From Desulfovibrionaceae bacterium (GTDB lineage: Bacteria; Desulfobacterota; Desulfovibrionia; Desulfovibrionales; Desulfovibrionaceae), in contig JAHZEL010000019.1 of NCBI GenBank assembly GCA_019421865.1, forward strand, positions 1 through 28,398: a DNA stretch of 28,398 nucleotides, written 5' to 3'. The notes below the pieces were generated by a model, which saw nothing but the letters and a program-made list of their open reading frames with translations, was not told where the DNA came from and did not search any database. The position numbers were made by a program, and so were the translations under genes. Below, piece after piece: positions 1 to 7,263 of the stretch. Position 1 is the stretch's first letter; each line of letters starts with the position of its first letter.

Positions 1-80
1 CGTTTTTGTCTTCATTGATAGCGTGCGGGCCATATATCCGTATTTTTTTCTTATAGTTTTTGCCGCATTTCTGAAAGCGT

Positions 81-173
81 GAGAAGCGCAGCGCCGAACG
101 CTCTTTGGAGTCCAGAGGCGAAGCCTTTGGCAGGATGTGGGGCTGTGTGTAGCACAACTCCCATCCTGCCACG
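81..173. repeat. Dispersed hairpin repeat, copy 1
   Basis: Copy 1 of a roughly 93-base unit that recurs at 10006-10098. Both begin GAGAAGCGCAGCGCCGAA, then have a stem CCAGAGG(G)C / GCC(C)TTTGG, and end in a second stem TGGCAGGATG...CATCCTGCCA followed by CG. Here the first stem is one base pair shorter on both arms than in copy 2 and the second loop is unrelated, so structure is kept while sequence drifts. The function is unknown. The stretch 1-280 otherwise shows no gene. Confidence 0.7.
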
Positions 174-280
174 AAGAACCCGCCTCGTTTTCGGAAAAAA
201 GCCGTATCATTTGCGGCGAACGAATGGGCCGTTTTGTTCGTCCGTTTTTCGGGCATCATAGCGGAAAATTGTGCATGAGG

Positions 281-326
281 CAAAAAGAAAGCGGCGCGGT
301 CAAGGTTCATACCCTGGTCGCGCCGC
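281..326 (-). terminator. Rho-independent terminator of int1-alpA1
   Basis: On the minus strand an 8-base-pair GC stem (GCGGCGCG / CGCGCCGC, arms 319-326 and 291-298) is followed by a T-rich run TTTCTTTTTG at 281-290. It lies 32 bases after the alpA1 stop codon and points the right way to end the int1-alpA1 transcript. Confidence 0.65.
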
Positions 327-358
327 GTTTGGGAAACGGGTCAGAGGGGAAAGGCATT

Positions 359-583
359 TCAGTCCTGTGATTCGGTATTTTCCCCTGTTATGTTCTGGCC
401 GGAAAGTCCCCTGACGAGGGCGGAAATGTCCGCTGACCGCCAGACTGTTGTGCGCGGTCCCAACTTTATGGGCTTGGGATAACGTCCGTCTTTGCAGCCC
501 TACCACCACGCGCTTTTGCTGATGGGGATAATCTTCAACACCTGCGGCAAACGCAGCAGAGAATTATTGTTTATATCCTGCAT
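359..583 (-). pseudogene. alpA: AlpA-family regulator/excisionase with an in-frame amber codon
   Basis: This 75-codon frame has an ATG at 583 and a GGAG ribosome site 7 bases upstream. The predicted product runs LLRLPQVLKIIPISKSAWW, stop, then GCKDGRYPKPIKLGPRTTVW and on to a natural TGA at 359. It aligns residue by residue with the intact AlpA at 14025-14270, which has WWKGCKEGRYP at the same place. The only defect is a TAG at codon 28 (500-502) where the paralogue has AAA (Lys). AlpA proteins are small helix-turn-helix factors that control int expression and excision in P4-like islands. Either the gene is dead, truncated within its helix-turn-helix, or the amber is read through. It lies 17 bases downstream of int1. 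Confidence 0.8.
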
Positions 584-600
584 ACTATTTCTCCAACATA

Positions 601-1878
601 TCAAGTTGATGAATTGGGTACGAATGATTTTCTTTCATTCGCATATTCTCTGGTTTTCCGCCCAGACAACGGTTTCTTTTCGTACTCTGGACGCGCCTTT
701 TCCTTCAGTTCATCGCAGTAATCCGCCCATACCTGCATCATCTTATGCCGTTCAGGGAGATACTGCGCGTAATTGTATGCCGCACGGACACCGTTGTGTT
801 CCTGATGGGCAAGTTGCCTTTCAATCCAGTCGCTATTGAAGCCAAGCTCATTCAACAGAGTTGACGCCATTGCCCTGAATCCATGTATAGAATGTTCTTC
901 TTTTGTGTATCCCATGAGTCGCAAGGCATTCAGCATACTGCTGTGGCCAATCGGTTTCGATAACGTCCTGATGGATGGAAAGACATATTTGTAATTCCCG
1001 GAAAATTTGTGTAAGTCTGTAAGAATTTCCAAAACCTGTCTTGACAGGGGAATAATATGCGGTTCCTTCATCTTCATTCTTGATGCAGGAATACGCCATT
1101 CCTTTTTCTCGAAATCGATTTCATCCCATGTGGCATTGCCGAGTTCGCCTGAGCGTAAAAAGACAAGCGGCAGGATTTTTATCGCGCATTGAATTTGATA
1201 GCTCCCAACATAGTGGTCGATATCCAGAAGCAATTTTCCAGCCATTCGTGTATCTTTTATTGCGGCTCTGTGGGTAACCTGAACAGTCGGTAACGCGCCA
1301 CGCAAGTCCGCAGCTATATTATGCTTGCATCTGCCTGTAGCGACAGCATACCGGAATATTCTCCCGACCTGTTCCAGCATTTTCTTGGCAATGAAGAGTT
1401 TGCCGCGTTCAACAAGCGGTTTGACAGCCGCAAGAATATCCTGCGCTTCAATCATGCTTATGGGCATTTTGCCAAGTGTGGGGAACAGATAGAGTTCCAT
1501 TCTGCGCATAAGGCGGATTTTGTAACTTTCTGACCCAATGTGACCAGTCTTGGTCTGATGCCATTCTCTGGCAAGATTCTCGAAAATGCGGTTTTCTTCC
1601 TCCAGTTTGGCCGCTTCCACGGCCTTTTTATGTCGGGACGGATCAATGCCTTCGGCCAGCAGCTTCTTTGCGGCGTCCCTGCGCTCCCGCGCCATCTTCA
1701 GGGAAACATCGGGATATTTGCCGAAGCTCAACAGCTTGCTTTTCCTGTTGTAGCGGTAGGTCATCCGCCAGAGCTTTGAGCCGTTGACGGGTACATAAAG
1801 GAACAGGCCGCCGCCATCGGCGTATTTTTTGGGGCTTTCAGCGGGCTTCACATTCTTGATAAAGGCATCCGTCAGCAT
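601..1878 (-). CDS. P4-type tyrosine recombinase (integrase) of element 1
   Basis: A 425-residue site-specific recombinase that would integrate and excise element 1. The N-terminal arm-binding domain (DUF4102-like, DGGGLFLYV around 21-29, LSFGKYPDVSL around 50-60) is followed by a core-binding region and a catalytic domain with Arg242 (FLRSGE), HGFR at 332-335, His358 (QLAHQ) and probable nucleophile Tyr368 (AAYNYAQYLPER). The start at 1878 is chosen because AAGGAG lies 7 bases before it and the sequence then opens with the family's usual MLTD..I; an upstream in-frame ATG at 1926 has no such support. It resembles the integrase at 14316-15560 (PLSRQV.E.L..LH.F.GN..YVFP in both), so the two elements are related but have different targets. 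Confidence 0.93.
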   Translation of the reverse strand: MLTDAFIKNVKPAESPKKYADGGGLFLYVPVNGSKLWRMTYRYNRKSKLLSFGKYPDVSLKMARERRDAAKKLLAEGIDPSRHKKAVEAAKLEEENRIFENLAREWHQTKTGHIGSESYKIRLMRRMELYLFPTLGKMPISMIEAQDILAAVKPLVERGKLFIAKKMLEQVGRIFRYAVATGRCKHNIAADLRGALPTVQVTHRAAIKDTRMAGKLLLDIDHYVGSYQIQCAIKILPLVFLRSGELGNATWDEIDFEKKEWRIPASRMKMKEPHIIPLSRQVLEILTDLHKFSGNYKYVFPSIRTLSKPIGHSSMLNALRLMGYTKEEHSIHGFRAMASTLLNELGFNSDWIERQLAHQEHNGVRAAYNYAQYLPERHKMMQVWADYCDELKEKARPEYEKKPLSGRKTREYANERKSFVPNSST

Positions 1879-1935
1879 TAGACTTCTCCTTGCGGGTATT
1901 GGACGTGAATGTTCTTTTCTGGACAAAAAATCATG

Positions 1936-4900
1936 CTATATCAAATAGTAATATTGATATTGCAAGATTTTTGCTACCCGCAAATATACCTGCAAACAGA
2001 CTGGATGCAAGCCTGTTTCGCTGGATTTCGCTGGACGGATGAATGGTAATAAAATTAGTAATTGCAAGTAGATAAGCACAATATAAGATACCATGAAATT
2101 GCAATAGTGAGACTGGTTGGGTACGACCACCATCGGTTTGGAAACAAAGCCCATGCGCTTGGATTCCATGATGGTCGCTATGCAGGCCATGGTCTTTCCC
2201 GCGCCGACGACATGATCGAACAGGGCCGTGCCTTCCTGAATGGCTCGCCAGACGGCATCCTTCTGGTGAGGCCGAAGTTTTACTTCTGAAGAAGCGCCGA
2301 CCAGCTCAAGATGGGAGCCGTCATACCTGGGAGGCACGTTCGTGTTGAAGCGGTCGTTGTAGAGCCTGGACAGGCTGGCTCTTCTGTCGTCATCCGTCCA
2401 TATCCAGTCCGTGAAAGCCTGTTTTATTTCGTCGGCCTTCTGCATGGCGGCGGCGGTCAGTTCCTGGTCCAGAACCGTGATGGGCCTGCCCTGTTCGTCG
2501 CGCTGGCCGGTTTCCTTTTCCACCTTGATGGGCTTGTTCATCAGAAGGGCTTCAATGATTTTTTCCGCAGGGTATTCCGGGATGCCCCAGACGGTGGTAT
2601 TCAGCGCGACATCGTACAGATAGACACGGACGCTCCATCGACCGAGCGTGGGCAGGTAATCCACCTGCTGAGAGCCTTTTCCGCCATGCAGATGTTCGAT
2701 GAAGTCCGATATGACGGAAGGAGGAAGCCAGGCGGAGCCGAACTTGACGCCGATGTCCACGGCTTCTATGTCGGGCGGCAGAGCCTCCGTAAGCGCTTCC
2801 ACATTGGGCAGAAAGCGAGGGTCGGAGCTTGCGGCGTCCCGTGCCTGACGCAGTTTTGCCCGGACATTGCCCGTGAGATACTTATCCCTGATTTCCCAGA
2901 GTTCCGTGGCGGGGTTGAGAAAAATAAGACCCTGTTCCTGCAAGTCCCGCTGAATGACATCGGTGGAGCGTCCGAGAAGCTGCTCCATGCGGGCGAAGTC
3001 CACCTTGCCGCTTTCCCGAAGCGCTATGACAAGGGCATCCTTGGGGCTTTCCGCCTGTTGCGCGAGCGTTGCCGGTTTAAGCACGCGCTGTCGGAATACG
3101 GCAGCTTTTCTGGCGGAAGCGGGTCTGGCCTGCCTGCCGGTCTTGCGGGCCACATCCGGCGAAATGCCCTTGTCGTAGTCCGCTTCCAGGGATTCCAGCA
3201 GTGCGTGCTCAGGGTCTTCCCGCATGAGGCTGCGGTTGGTTTGTGAGTTGAGGTGCCCGTATTTTTTGACAAAGGCGTCGTATTGCGTGTTGAGCCGCTG
3301 GCGCAGGTTCGCCATACGACTTTCACTTCCTTCGCCTTTTTCCTCATTGAGCAGCTCACGCAGGGTATCCCTGAGCTGAATCATGGAAGCCAGGCGCAGT
3401 CGGGCGGTTTCATTTTTTACGGTGACGGGTTCATAACCTCCGTCGCCGAACTCCCCGGAAGTCTTGAAGACGATTTTTCTGCTTTGAGGTTCAACGCAGA
3501 GTGCGCCCATTTTCAGGGACTGGAAGTAGTCGGAAGCCAGGAAGTCATGATTGAGACCGGATTCGGCTTCACGGACTTCGGCAGAGGGTAAGGGGCTGAA
3601 CTGCACGGCAGGCAGCGCGTCCAGACGCCGGGCTATTTCTTCGCCGAGGTCTGTCTGAGACGCATCGGACACGCAGTTCAGGCTGTCCTCGAACATGCCG
3701 CCGGAATACGCCATTCTTCCGATGATCTGTTCCGGGCGGGAAGCGAAGTAGCTGTTGACCACGGCGGTGCGCCTGCCGCCGTGCTTGAGGTCGTCCACTT
3801 CCATGCTGGACGTGTGGAGCCACTCCAGACTCCGCTTGTTTTCGCCGTTGTGCTTTTGAAAGAAAACGATATCGGTGGTGACATCCGTCAGGGCATTTTG
3901 CCGGAAAGCGGTTTCAGGCAGGCGCACCGCGCCCAGGAAGTCGGCATATCCCGCGATATGTTCGCGGGCGGAGGAATCGACGGCATCCATGAAGTAACGG
4001 CTGACCACAAAGGCGGCTATGCCGCCCTCGCGCAGCAGGCGCATGGACTTGGCGAGAAAATAGTTGTGGATGGAAAATTTTTTCAGTTCGGGAAATTCGG
4101 GGTCGTAGAGAGACTGATTCCCGAAAGGAGGATTGCCCACTGCAAGGTCGAAACTCGGCGTGTTGAGGGGGATGTTCTGAAAGCCGTTATTGATGTGGCG
4201 GGCTTTGGGGTACAGGTATGCGGCAATGGCCGCTGTTGTCGGTTCCAGTTCCACGGCCAGGAACCGGGCCTGGAAACTTTCCGGGCAAAGTCCGATAAAA
4301 TTGCCGATACCCGCCGAAGGTTCGAGAATGTGGAGTTCCTTTCCCGTTTCAACGCCGAGTCTGGAAAGCCCCTGATAGATGCCCCTGATGACGGTTTCCG
4401 AGGTATAGTGAGCGTCCTGTGTGGAGCGCCGGGCGGCCGCGTATTCATCGGGGGAGAGTACGCCTTGAAGTTCCCGGTATTCCGCCGCCCATTTGTCGTT
4501 TTTGGGGTCAAAGACCTGCGGAAGACCACCCCATCCGACAAAATGCACCAGCGTGCTTTTTTCTTCCGGGGTGGCCAGTTTCGCGCCGTTGGCCTGGAGC
4601 TGCTTCAGCAGACGTATGGCGGCGAGGTTATCCGCATATTTTTTCTTTGCGCCGCCGACGCCAAGCTGATCTTCCGGGCTTATCCGGTAATTTTCAGGTT
4701 CATCTCCACCCCGCAGCTTTCCAAAATCTCCCAGTCCGACATCCCCCGCAGGCTCGCCTGCCGGGCGGATTCGCTGCACAGCGTCCTCTTCTCTATGGCC
4801 TGCTGCTGATCCAGTCGTATCTGCAAGGCCAGATTCCCTTCCTCTTCCAGGCGCTTCAGTTCGTCGGGACTGTTCAGTGCCCAGCGGTCGAGAATCAAGT

Positions 4901-5481
4901 AGGCTGAATTGGTGAACCCTCTGACCTTGAGATCGTGAATGGTTTCGGGCTTGAGAACGGTTCTGGCGATGTCCAGCGGATTTGTCTGTCTGTCCAGCAT
5001 GGAAAACCTCCTGAGTTGAGGAATGTTGTTGTCTGAAGGCCGCGACTTCCTGCACGGTCAGGTAGTCTTCGTTTCCTTTCCGGAACAGCTCTTCCGGCGT
5101 GTCCCTGTCGCCGTCGATGAAGCGCACGATGTCCAGGGAAGGACTGTACATGCGTCCCCCGTCCGACGTTTCATAAACAGAGAAACCGCGTCCGTTCACG
5201 CCGAGCCTTTTCGGAGGGATGCTGTCATCGGGCGGAAGCAGCGGCTTCCGTTTGCCGGGATGTTCCGGTTCTTTCGGAAGTTCTTCGTGTGAGGCGGGGC
5301 TGACCGGAGGCGTAGCGGACGGGGGCGGTTCGTGCGTCGGCTCCCGGAGTGTCCGTGTTCCGGCTTCTTCCCTTATGTCATCCTGAATGTTTTCTTCCCT
5401 GATCTGTTCGATATGGCTGACCATGATGTCGAACAGCGACAACTGACGGGAATCACTGGTCTGCTTGCGCCGTCTGGCCAT
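1936..5481 (-). CDS. N6-adenine methylase / DEAD-box helicase fusion, 3' end lost by insertion
   Basis: An open frame of 1181 codons; intact relatives are much longer. It starts at 5481 behind AAGGA. After a proline-rich N-terminus and a low-complexity stretch (about 160-260) it has the family block ENYRISPEDQLGVGGAKKKY (from about 263), GWGGLPQVFD, methylase motif I EPSAGIG (387-393) and motif IV NPPF (450-453), then a helicase Walker A GAGKT (1093-1097) and motif Ia VVVPN (to 1122). The last 59 residues are hydrophobic, unlike any helicase, and come from element 1, so the remaining helicase motifs are missing. Such methylase-helicase proteins are common on conjugative elements, possibly for DNA modification or anti-restriction. 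Residues 160-260 may be off-frame translation of a separate ORF (4680-5000); a true methylase start near 4782 (GTG) is then possible. Confidence 0.85.
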   Translation of the reverse strand: MARRRKQTSDSRQLSLFDIMVSHIEQIREENIQDDIREEAGTRTLREPTHEPPPSATPPVSPASHEELPKEPEHPGKRKPLLPPDDSIPPKRLGVNGRGFSVYETSDGGRMYSPSLDIVRFIDGDRDTPEELFRKGNEDYLTVQEVAAFRQQHSSTQEVFHAGQTDKSAGHRQNRSQARNHSRSQGQRVHQFSLLDSRPLGTEQSRRTEAPGRGRESGLADTTGSAAGHREEDAVQRIRPAGEPAGDVGLGDFGKLRGGDEPENYRISPEDQLGVGGAKKKYADNLAAIRLLKQLQANGAKLATPEEKSTLVHFVGWGGLPQVFDPKNDKWAAEYRELQGVLSPDEYAAARRSTQDAHYTSETVIRGIYQGLSRLGVETGKELHILEPSAGIGNFIGLCPESFQARFLAVELEPTTAAIAAYLYPKARHINNGFQNIPLNTPSFDLAVGNPPFGNQSLYDPEFPELKKFSIHNYFLAKSMRLLREGGIAAFVVSRYFMDAVDSSAREHIAGYADFLGAVRLPETAFRQNALTDVTTDIVFFQKHNGENKRSLEWLHTSSMEVDDLKHGGRRTAVVNSYFASRPEQIIGRMAYSGGMFEDSLNCVSDASQTDLGEEIARRLDALPAVQFSPLPSAEVREAESGLNHDFLASDYFQSLKMGALCVEPQSRKIVFKTSGEFGDGGYEPVTVKNETARLRLASMIQLRDTLRELLNEEKGEGSESRMANLRQRLNTQYDAFVKKYGHLNSQTNRSLMREDPEHALLESLEADYDKGISPDVARKTGRQARPASARKAAVFRQRVLKPATLAQQAESPKDALVIALRESGKVDFARMEQLLGRSTDVIQRDLQEQGLIFLNPATELWEIRDKYLTGNVRAKLRQARDAASSDPRFLPNVEALTEALPPDIEAVDIGVKFGSAWLPPSVISDFIEHLHGGKGSQQVDYLPTLGRWSVRVYLYDVALNTTVWGIPEYPAEKIIEALLMNKPIKVEKETGQRDEQGRPITVLDQELTAAAMQKADEIKQAFTDWIWTDDDRRASLSRLYNDRFNTNVPPRYDGSHLELVGASSEVKLRPHQKDAVWRAIQEGTALFDHVVGAGKTMACIATIMESKRMGFVSKPMVVVPNQSHYCNFMVSYIVLIYLQLLILLPFIRPAKSSETGLHPVCLQVYLRVAKILQYQYYYLI
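1975..2035. promoter_or_regulatory. Probable integrase arm-binding repeats of element 1
   Basis: Between the int1 start and the helicase junction there are two pairs of short direct repeats: TACCYGCAAA at 1975-1984 and 1987-1996, and TTTCGCTGGA at 2016-2025 and 2026-2035. Paired short repeats between int and the crossover site are typical of arm-type Int or excisionase sites. No binding data; inference from position and repetition. The truncated helicase ORF reads through this region to its stop at 1936. Confidence 0.45.
4680..5000 (-). CDS. Hypothetical 106-residue protein, out of frame inside the helicase ORF
   Basis: This ORF starts with ATG at 5000, six bases after a perfect AGGAGG, and ends at a TAA at 4680. 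Its product has normal protein composition with amphipathic helices (for example HDLKVRGFTNSAYLILDRW and LNSPDELKRLEEEGN). The overlapping stretch of the 1181-codon frame is a hydrophobic-poor R/G/S/Q-rich string that looks like off-frame translation. The likely reading is three genes in a row (an N-terminal protein of about 160 residues, this one, then the methylase-helicase) or an out-of-frame overlapping gene. I do not recognise the family. It lies in the same operon direction as its neighbours. Confidence 0.55.
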   Translation of the reverse strand: MLDRQTNPLDIARTVLKPETIHDLKVRGFTNSAYLILDRWALNSPDELKRLEEEGNLALQIRLDQQQAIEKRTLCSESARQASLRGMSDWEILESCGVEMNLKITG

Positions 5482-5544
5482 ACTGTCCTTTCCTTGCCGC
5501 TGGGCGGAGGAAAGGCGGCGCGTCGAAATGAAGACAGCCTGTTC

Positions 5545-5718
5545 CTACTCGCCGGGCTTTTTTTCCTGGGCGATTGTTAGTTTTGCGGCGTTTTCAATGA
5601 CAATGCGCCCGTTTTCTTCATAAAAAACAACCTTATCCCCTTCCTTCACGTCGAGCTTTCTGCGAATGGCGAGGGGCAGCGTGATCTGACCGCGCGAAGT
5701 GACCTTGGCAAGTTCCAT
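5545..5718 (-). CDS. SpoVT/AbrB-type small DNA-binding protein (antitoxin-like)
   Basis: A 57-residue protein with the swapped-hairpin AbrB/MazE fold signature: ELAKVTSRGQITLP, then IRRKLDVKEGDKV and GRIVIE. The ATG at 5718 follows GGGAGA. Proteins of this kind bind DNA as dimers and are either antitoxins or autoregulators. There is no toxin partner next to it; the next gene is the methylase-helicase, 63 bases on. Directly upstream are two tandem palindromic boxes (5731-5766), the obvious place for it to bind and repress its own transcription and that of the methylase-helicase. A role in controlling the downstream gene is inference. Confidence 0.8.
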   Translation of the reverse strand: MELAKVTSRGQITLPLAIRRKLDVKEGDKVVFYEENGRIVIENAAKLTIAQEKKPGE

Positions 5719-5730
5719 GAGTTCTCCCTG

Positions 5731-5766
5731 AAATCTTACTTACAAGATAAATCTTACTTATAAGAT
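5731..5766. promoter_or_regulatory. Tandem palindromic operator before the AbrB-like gene
   Basis: Two adjoining 18-base copies of AAATCTTACTTAYAAGAT (5731-5748 and 5749-5766), each containing ATCTT...AAGAT dyad symmetry, end 13 bases before the start codon at 5718. The spacing places two dimer sites side by side over the expected promoter. Confidence 0.6.
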
Positions 5767-5813
5767 TAGTGAGAAGGGAAGCGTTCGTCAAGACGGGTCA
5801 GGGAAAGAAGGCG

Positions 5814-6569
5814 TCATAAAACGGACTCATTCAAAAGGCCGCGCGTAATCATCTGGACGATGCGCTCTTTGGCATCGGCGTCGTCGGCGCGGGCCTTATG
5901 GGCGAGTTCGAGAGCCAGCGGCACTTGTGAGGCCGTGAAATCACAGGCGGGAAAACGAATGCCGTCCAGAATCCAGGTGGGAGTTGAGGTGATTCTGGAT
6001 TGCGAGGCGATAATATCCGCGCCCACGACAGGAGCGACCTGTTGCAGAGAGTCGGCAAAGTCTTCCGGCACAATGGCCGCATCCTGAAGCGCCGTTTGCA
6101 GCGCAGCCTCATAGGGTTTCGGAACGCCGAGAGGTGTCCGGGGCACCACGGCATTCCAGAAGCTGTGCGCGGCGTTCGGAGAAAAGCGCAGGAGTGCTTC
6201 AAAGCTCAGGGCTTTTTTCAACGACTCTCCGTAGTTGTCCGAAGGGCTGTGACGCACGACAATGCACATGCCGGGATTTTCCCGCTGTGCCCGGAGCGGT
6301 TCCTCAATGCCGCAGTAAGGACATTCCAGGTTGACCCAGTATTCCATGATGTCGCCCTGAAATTCTTTTGTCGGCCTGCCGTCCAGACAGGTTCTGCCGG
6401 AAAGGGCCGCATCGGGCGCGTAAGGCAGCGCCAGGTCTTTTGAAAGTTCCGCCTTTACGCCAGCTTCCACGGCTATCCGGTCGGACATGGGCGTTCCGGC
6501 ATGGGCAGAAGGAACCGATCCCGACAAAAGACAGATGAAAAGAGTAATAAGTTGTACGAGTCGCGTCAT
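5814..6569 (-). CDS. DsbA-like periplasmic thiol oxidoreductase of the transfer region
   Basis: A 251-residue exported protein. Residues 1-24 are a signal peptide ending SAHA|G; the thioredoxin-like domain has the active-site CPYC at 83-86 (VNLECPYCGIEEP) and a second conserved block TSTPTWILDG with the cis-proline region. Conjugative elements often carry such DsbA/DsbC proteins to fold cysteine-containing secretion parts in the periplasm; the cysteine-bearing secreted protein at 19035-19451 is a possible client. The start at 6569 has GGAGA before it; the longer in-frame extension to 7307 overlaps mazEF in antisense and is rejected. It is divergent from mazE with 88 bases between them. Confidence 0.85.
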   Translation of the reverse strand: MTRLVQLITLFICLLSGSVPSAHAGTPMSDRIAVEAGVKAELSKDLALPYAPDAALSGRTCLDGRPTKEFQGDIMEYWVNLECPYCGIEEPLRAQRENPGMCIVVRHSPSDNYGESLKKALSFEALLRFSPNAAHSFWNAVVPRTPLGVPKPYEAALQTALQDAAIVPEDFADSLQQVAPVVGADIIASQSRITSTPTWILDGIRFPACDFTASQVPLALELAHKARADDADAKERIVQMITRGLLNESVL

Positions 6570-6624
6570 AACTGTTCTCCGGTGCGGTATTGCCGAAGGG
6601 GACTTGCCATATTGGCGATTGCGA

Positions 6625-6642
6625 GTTATATAAAAATATAAC
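6625..6642. promoter_or_regulatory. Palindromic operator of the mazEF pair
   Basis: GTTATATAAAAATATAAC is a perfect 7-4-7 palindrome just upstream of the GGAGG (6647-6651) of mazE. It overlaps an A+T-rich promoter-like region and fits the usual MazE or MazEF autoregulatory site. Confidence 0.55.
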
Positions 6643-6657
6643 TTATGGAGGATGACG

Positions 6658-6915
6658 ATGTACACAGCTAATTTGAGAAAAGTCGGCGGTTCAGTGATGC
6701 TGGCCGTTCCTCCCGCCATTTTGGAAATGCTGCGAATGGAATCGGGGTCATCGGTAAGCATGGCCGTGGAATCCGGGCGTCTGATTATTGAGCCGAACGT
6801 CAGGAAGAAGTACAGCCTGCAGGAACTGTTGGCCCAGTGTGATGCTTCCGCGCCGCTTTCCCCTGAGGATGGAGTGTGGACCGGGGCTGGAGCCACGGGC
6901 GGGGAGCTGATCTGA
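6658..6915 (+). CDS. mazE: MazE/PemI-type antitoxin
   Basis: An 85-residue antitoxin. The N-terminus has the AbrB/MazE fold (ANLRKVGGSVMLAVPPAILEML, then LIIEP) for DNA binding and the C-terminus carries the KKYSLQELLAQCD stretch typical of ChpS/PemI antitoxins that wraps the toxin. The ATG at 6658 is preferred to the one at 6652 because GGAGG ends only one base before 6652 but lies six bases before 6658. It neutralises MazF and with it likely binds the palindrome at 6625-6642. Its stop overlaps the mazF start by one base (TGATG). Confidence 0.9.
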   Translation: MYTANLRKVGGSVMLAVPPAILEMLRMESGSSVSMAVESGRLIIEPNVRKKYSLQELLAQCDASAPLSPEDGVWTGAGATGGELI

Positions 6916-7247
6916 TGCGGCGTGGTGATATTTATCTGGTGACGCTTGATCCTACAGAAGGGCATGAGCAACAGGGAACGCGACCGGTGTTGGTGATTTC
7001 TCCCGACGAGTTCAACAGAGTGACGCAGGTTCCCGTGGTGTTGCCGATTACCAGCGGGGGGAATTTTGCCCGTACTGCAGGATTCGCCGTGTCGCTCAGC
7101 GGATGCGGCACGCGTACTACAGGAGTAGTTCGTTGTGACCAGCCCAGGGCGCTGGACTTGCGGGCGAGATCCGGCAGACGGCTGGAACAAGTACCGCCCG
7201 TCATTATGGATGAAGTTCTTGCAAGGTTGGCGACCATTTTCAGCTAG
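6915..7247 (+). CDS. mazF: MazF/PemK-type endoribonuclease toxin
   Basis: A 110-residue mRNA interferase. It begins MRRGDIYLVTLDPTEGHEQQGTRPVLVISP, the family's signature with conserved GDI, the E-Q-G-RP-V block, then VPVVLPITSGG, GVVRCDQPRALDL and a C-terminal helix. MazF cuts mRNA at short motifs when the antitoxin is degraded, so the pair would punish cells that lose the ICE. It overlaps mazE by one base and runs convergent to the 3' end of dotL/icmO, 16 bases away. It looks intact. Confidence 0.92.
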   Translation: MRRGDIYLVTLDPTEGHEQQGTRPVLVISPDEFNRVTQVPVVLPITSGGNFARTAGFAVSLSGCGTRTTGVVRCDQPRALDLRARSGRRLEQVPPVIMDEVLARLATIFS

Positions 7248-7263
7248 CCGGGCTTTTTCTCTT

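Larger units (their letters stand above)
1..2115. mobile_element. Element 1: P4-integrase/AlpA genomic island (right end only) inserted in the helicase gene
   Basis: The int gene at 601-1878 and the alpA remnant at 359-583 lie directly next to the point where the minus-strand helicase loses homology-like sequence (about 2115). This is the same layout and orientation as element 2: int start facing the 5' part of the broken gene, about 240 bases from the junction, with alpA downstream of int. The right boundary is placed where the conserved helicase segment VVVPN (codon ending at 2116) changes to a non-helicase tail. The left end and the 3' part of the helicase are outside the window, so element length and core sequence cannot be given. 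That it is an integrated element is inferred from layout; the boundary is good to about 10 bases. Confidence 0.7.

Noticed and set aside
81..173. The hairpin repeat as an IS end or a retron RNA
   Set aside because: No transposase or reverse transcriptase ORF is near either copy and no target duplication is seen.
3781..4809. Plus-strand ORFs of 200-340 codons across the methylase region
   Set aside because: They are antisense shadows; the minus frame has the EPSAG and NPPF motifs and good codon sense.
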